Below, piece after piece: positions 13,213-14,513 of a DNA stretch of 14,513 nt (its first letter is position 1; every line of letters begins with the position of its first letter). Origin of the DNA: Candidatus Didemnitutus sp. (GTDB lineage Bacteria; Verrucomicrobiota; Verrucomicrobiia; Opitutales; Opitutaceae); contig JAUXOH010000094.1 in NCBI GenBank assembly GCA_030682505.1, positions 1-14,513 on the forward strand, given 5' to 3'. The position numbers and the translations under genes were made by a program. The notes under the pieces were generated by a model. It made no database searches, had not been told where the DNA came from, and saw nothing but the letters and a program-made list of their open reading frames with translations.

Positions 13213-14310
13213 TCACTCGATCGCGCCAAGTTCGCGCCAGATCTGCTCCACGAGGGCCGGGGCGATTCCACTGCGGGTAGCCGCCTTGCCCGCCGCTTCC
13301 AACACGACAAAACGCAGCGCCTGATCGCGGTTCTTCTTGTCGCGCGACATCGCCTCCCGCAGCGCTCCGATTGGCAGGGGCTGGCGCAAGCGCACCGGAA
13401 GTTGGTGGGCCGAAACAATGCGCTCGATTCGGGTGACGAGGTCATCACCGACCAAACCCAGCGCGCGAGAGAGCCGGGCCGCCCCGTGCAAGCCGATGGC
13501 AACAGCTTCGCCATGCAAGTATGCGCCATAGCCCGCCACCTGCTCGATCGCGTGACCAAAGGTGTGTCCGAGATTCAACAACGCCCGTCCGCCCTCGACC
13601 GCCAGTTCGCGCTCGTCCGCTTGCACGATCCCGGCCTTCAATTCGCAACACCGGCGGATGATGGCCGCCAACCCCGGATGCGCGGGCGTGAGGGGCGATT
13701 CCTCCAGCTGCGCCACCAAGGCCGGATCGCCGAGCAGGCCATATTTGATGACCTCCGCCGCGCCAGCGTTGAACTCGCGCGCCGGCAGCGTGCGCAAGAG
13801 CGCAGGAAAAACATGCACGGCCACCGGGTGATGAAACGCGCCAGCGAGATTCTTGCCCGAGCGCAAATTGAGGCCCGTTTTGCCACCCACGGAACTGTCA
13901 ACCATCGCAAGCAGCGTCGTCGGCACCTGAACGTAGTCGATGCCCCGCAAATAGGTCGCCGCCGCAAAGCCGCCCAAGTCCCCCACCACTCCCCCGCCGA
14001 GCACCCACAGCACGGAACGCCGGTCGCAGCGTTGCGCCGCGAGAAACTCCCACGCTTGCTCCAAGGTCGCGGTCGACTTGCTCGTTTCACCGGCCGAAAT
14101 CGCCAGCACCGGCACGTCTCGAAAACAGTCTTTCAGCAGCGAACCAAGGGCCGCAGCAACGCCGGTGTCAGTCACCAGCACGCACTTCCGGCCCTGCAGA
14201 GCGAAGACCCCCAAGGCCTCAGTGATTGCAGCGGAGGCACTTGCCGATTCGGCGCCGAATCTAATCGGGTAGGCTATTTCCGCTAATTTGATACGCAGGT
14301 CCGAAAGCAC
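13213..14310 (-). CDS. aroB: 3-dehydroquinate synthase
   Basis: AroB converts DAHP to 3-dehydroquinate in step two of the shikimate pathway, using bound NAD and zinc. Visible signatures include VLGGGVVGDLGGFAAATYLRG, then QVPTTLLAMVDSSVGGKTGLN and FHHPVAVHVFP. Zinc ligands come from AAEVIKYG, NLGHTFGHAIE and LHGEAVAIGL. SRDKKNRD near the C-terminus is also characteristic. I chose GTG at 14308-14310 (365 residues, beginning MLSDLRIKLAEIAYPIRFG) because this matches the usual AroB length. The frame is open to an ATG at 14412, but those 34 extra residues cross the operator-like palindromes and do not resemble AroB. No Shine-Dalgarno sequence precedes the GTG; a -35/-10 pair sits so close that the mRNA may be leaderless. 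It is the first gene of the minus-strand operon. Confidence 0.95.
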   Translation of the reverse strand: MLSDLRIKLAEIAYPIRFGAESASASAAITEALGVFALQGRKCVLVTDTGVAAALGSLLKDCFRDVPVLAISAGETSKSTATLEQAWEFLAAQRCDRRSVLWVLGGGVVGDLGGFAAATYLRGIDYVQVPTTLLAMVDSSVGGKTGLNLRSGKNLAGAFHHPVAVHVFPALLRTLPAREFNAGAAEVIKYGLLGDPALVAQLEESPLTPAHPGLAAIIRRCCELKAGIVQADERELAVEGGRALLNLGHTFGHAIEQVAGYGAYLHGEAVAIGLHGAARLSRALGLVGDDLVTRIERIVSAHQLPVRLRQPLPIGALREAMSRDKKNRDQALRFVVLEAAGKAATRSGIAPALVEQIWRELGAIE

Positions 14311-14316
14311 GGAGTC

Positions 14317-14345
14317 GTTAAAAACCAAACACTTGCACCAGTCAA
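14317..14345 (-). promoter_or_regulatory. Candidate aroB operon promoter (possibly leaderless)
   Basis: On the minus strand TTGACT (14345-14340) and TTTAAC (14322-14317) are separated by 17 bp. The -10 ends six bases before the GTG at 14310, so transcription would begin at or next to the start codon. The -35 matches consensus at five of six positions and the -10 at four of six. Without RNA data it remains a guess. Confidence 0.35.
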
Positions 14346-14366
14346 GGCGCCAAAGTGTCAATTTAA

Positions 14367-14381
14367 TGAGATACGATCTCA
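14367..14381. promoter_or_regulatory. Operator-like palindrome, copy 1
   Basis: TGAGATACGATCTCA is a perfect 6-3-6 inverted repeat in the region between divergent aroB and the right-edge gene. It shares TGAGA-N5-TCTCA with copy 2, and the 15-bp TGA-N9-TCA layout fits boxes of the Fur superfamily (Fur, Zur, PerR), though any dimeric regulator could bind it. Confidence 0.5.
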
Positions 14382-14396
14382 CTTTCGCCCTTGACG

Positions 14397-14411
14397 TGAG
14401 AATCGGTCTCA
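14397..14411. promoter_or_regulatory. Operator-like palindrome, copy 2, next to a plus-strand -35
   Basis: TGAGAATCGGTCTCA directly abuts a plus-strand TTGACG (14391-14396), placing it in the spacer of a possible promoter for the rightward gene. Its centre is exactly 30 bp from that of copy 1, about three helical turns, as expected for cooperative binding on one face. The matching -10 is weak (AGAACT at 14414-14419). Confidence 0.5.
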
Positions 14412-14432
14412 TCAGAACTGCGACCCATTCTC

Positions 14433-14513
14433 ATGAAGCTGCTGCTTTCCACTTTTCCCCGCCGACCCACTCGCGCCCATCAGACCTTGATCCAGCAATT
14501 CGTGACTCCCGCT
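14433..14513 (+). CDS. 5' end of an unidentified gene leaving the window
   Basis: ATG at 14433 opens a frame of 27 codons that is still open at the window edge (MKLLLSTFPRR, then PTRAHQTLIQQFVTPA). The stretch is too short to identify. It is not an obvious signal peptide, since the hydrophobic run is only about five residues and is followed by two arginines. It sits downstream of the palindrome-bearing promoter region and is divergent from aroB, so the gene may be the main target of that regulation. The start is uncertain because the frame is open back to 14400. Confidence 0.4.
   Translation, partial: MKLLLSTFPRRPTRAHQTLIQQFVTPA

Noticed and set aside
13183..14286. Plus-strand open frame of 367 codons
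   Set aside because: It is antisense to aroB, and its translation is arginine/histidine-rich without motifs.

Overview
The window looks like chromosomal DNA of a GC-rich Gram-negative bacterium, most likely Verrucomicrobiota of the Opitutae/Opitutaceae kind. This is inferred from protein character and gene order (a TIGR03790-type exported protein, lpxA next to pdxA, infC in a cell-wall/aromatic operon, RHS and RAYT debris). No rRNA was available to confirm it. It splits into an accessory left quarter (1 to about 3,660) and a conserved core (about 3,700 to the end). I saw no tRNA, rRNA or CRISPR array.

Left accessory part. The edge carries the last ~32 codons of an unidentified ORF, followed by a 14-bp direct repeat with 24-bp period that resembles the end of a DDE-type insertion sequence. 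Next comes a complete REP-associated tyrosine transposase (RAYT, HUH/Y1 family) between perfect 27-bp inverted repeats (165-191, 1185-1211). A short hairpin-rich stretch follows (1231-1415). Then, on the minus strand, there is an RHS gene that has lost its 5' part but keeps its RHS core, a glycine-rich hydrophobic segment and a C-terminal domain with a His...Asp-Cys-Asn pattern like a permuted papain/NlpC fold. A 74-residue two-helix membrane protein overlaps its stop codon by ATGA and is a candidate immunity protein. The RHS debris runs to within about 50 bp of pyrH, so pyrH has no rpsB-tsf immediately upstream.

Core part, plus strand: pyrH (UMP kinase) and frr (ribosome recycling factor), ended by a clear intrinsic terminator. 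A TIGR03790-type exported protein (minus) converges on frr. crcB (fluoride channel, plus) diverges from it and converges on a secreted S1/P1-type zinc nuclease (minus).

A long minus-strand series then reads aroB -> unknown 209-aa protein -> lpxA -> pdxA -> iscA/erpA-type Fe-S carrier -> infC -> N-acetylmuramoyl-L-alanine amidase. Its gaps run from overlap to 108 bp and it looks like one operon. It joins shikimate, lipid A, vitamin B6, Fe-S, translation-initiation and cell-wall functions. Its upstream region is shared with a divergent gene that leaves the window at the right edge. That region holds two TGAGA-N5-TCTCA palindromes spaced exactly 30 bp and a possible leaderless aroB promoter. Most starts in the window lack a recognisable Shine-Dalgarno sequence; pdxA is the clear exception.
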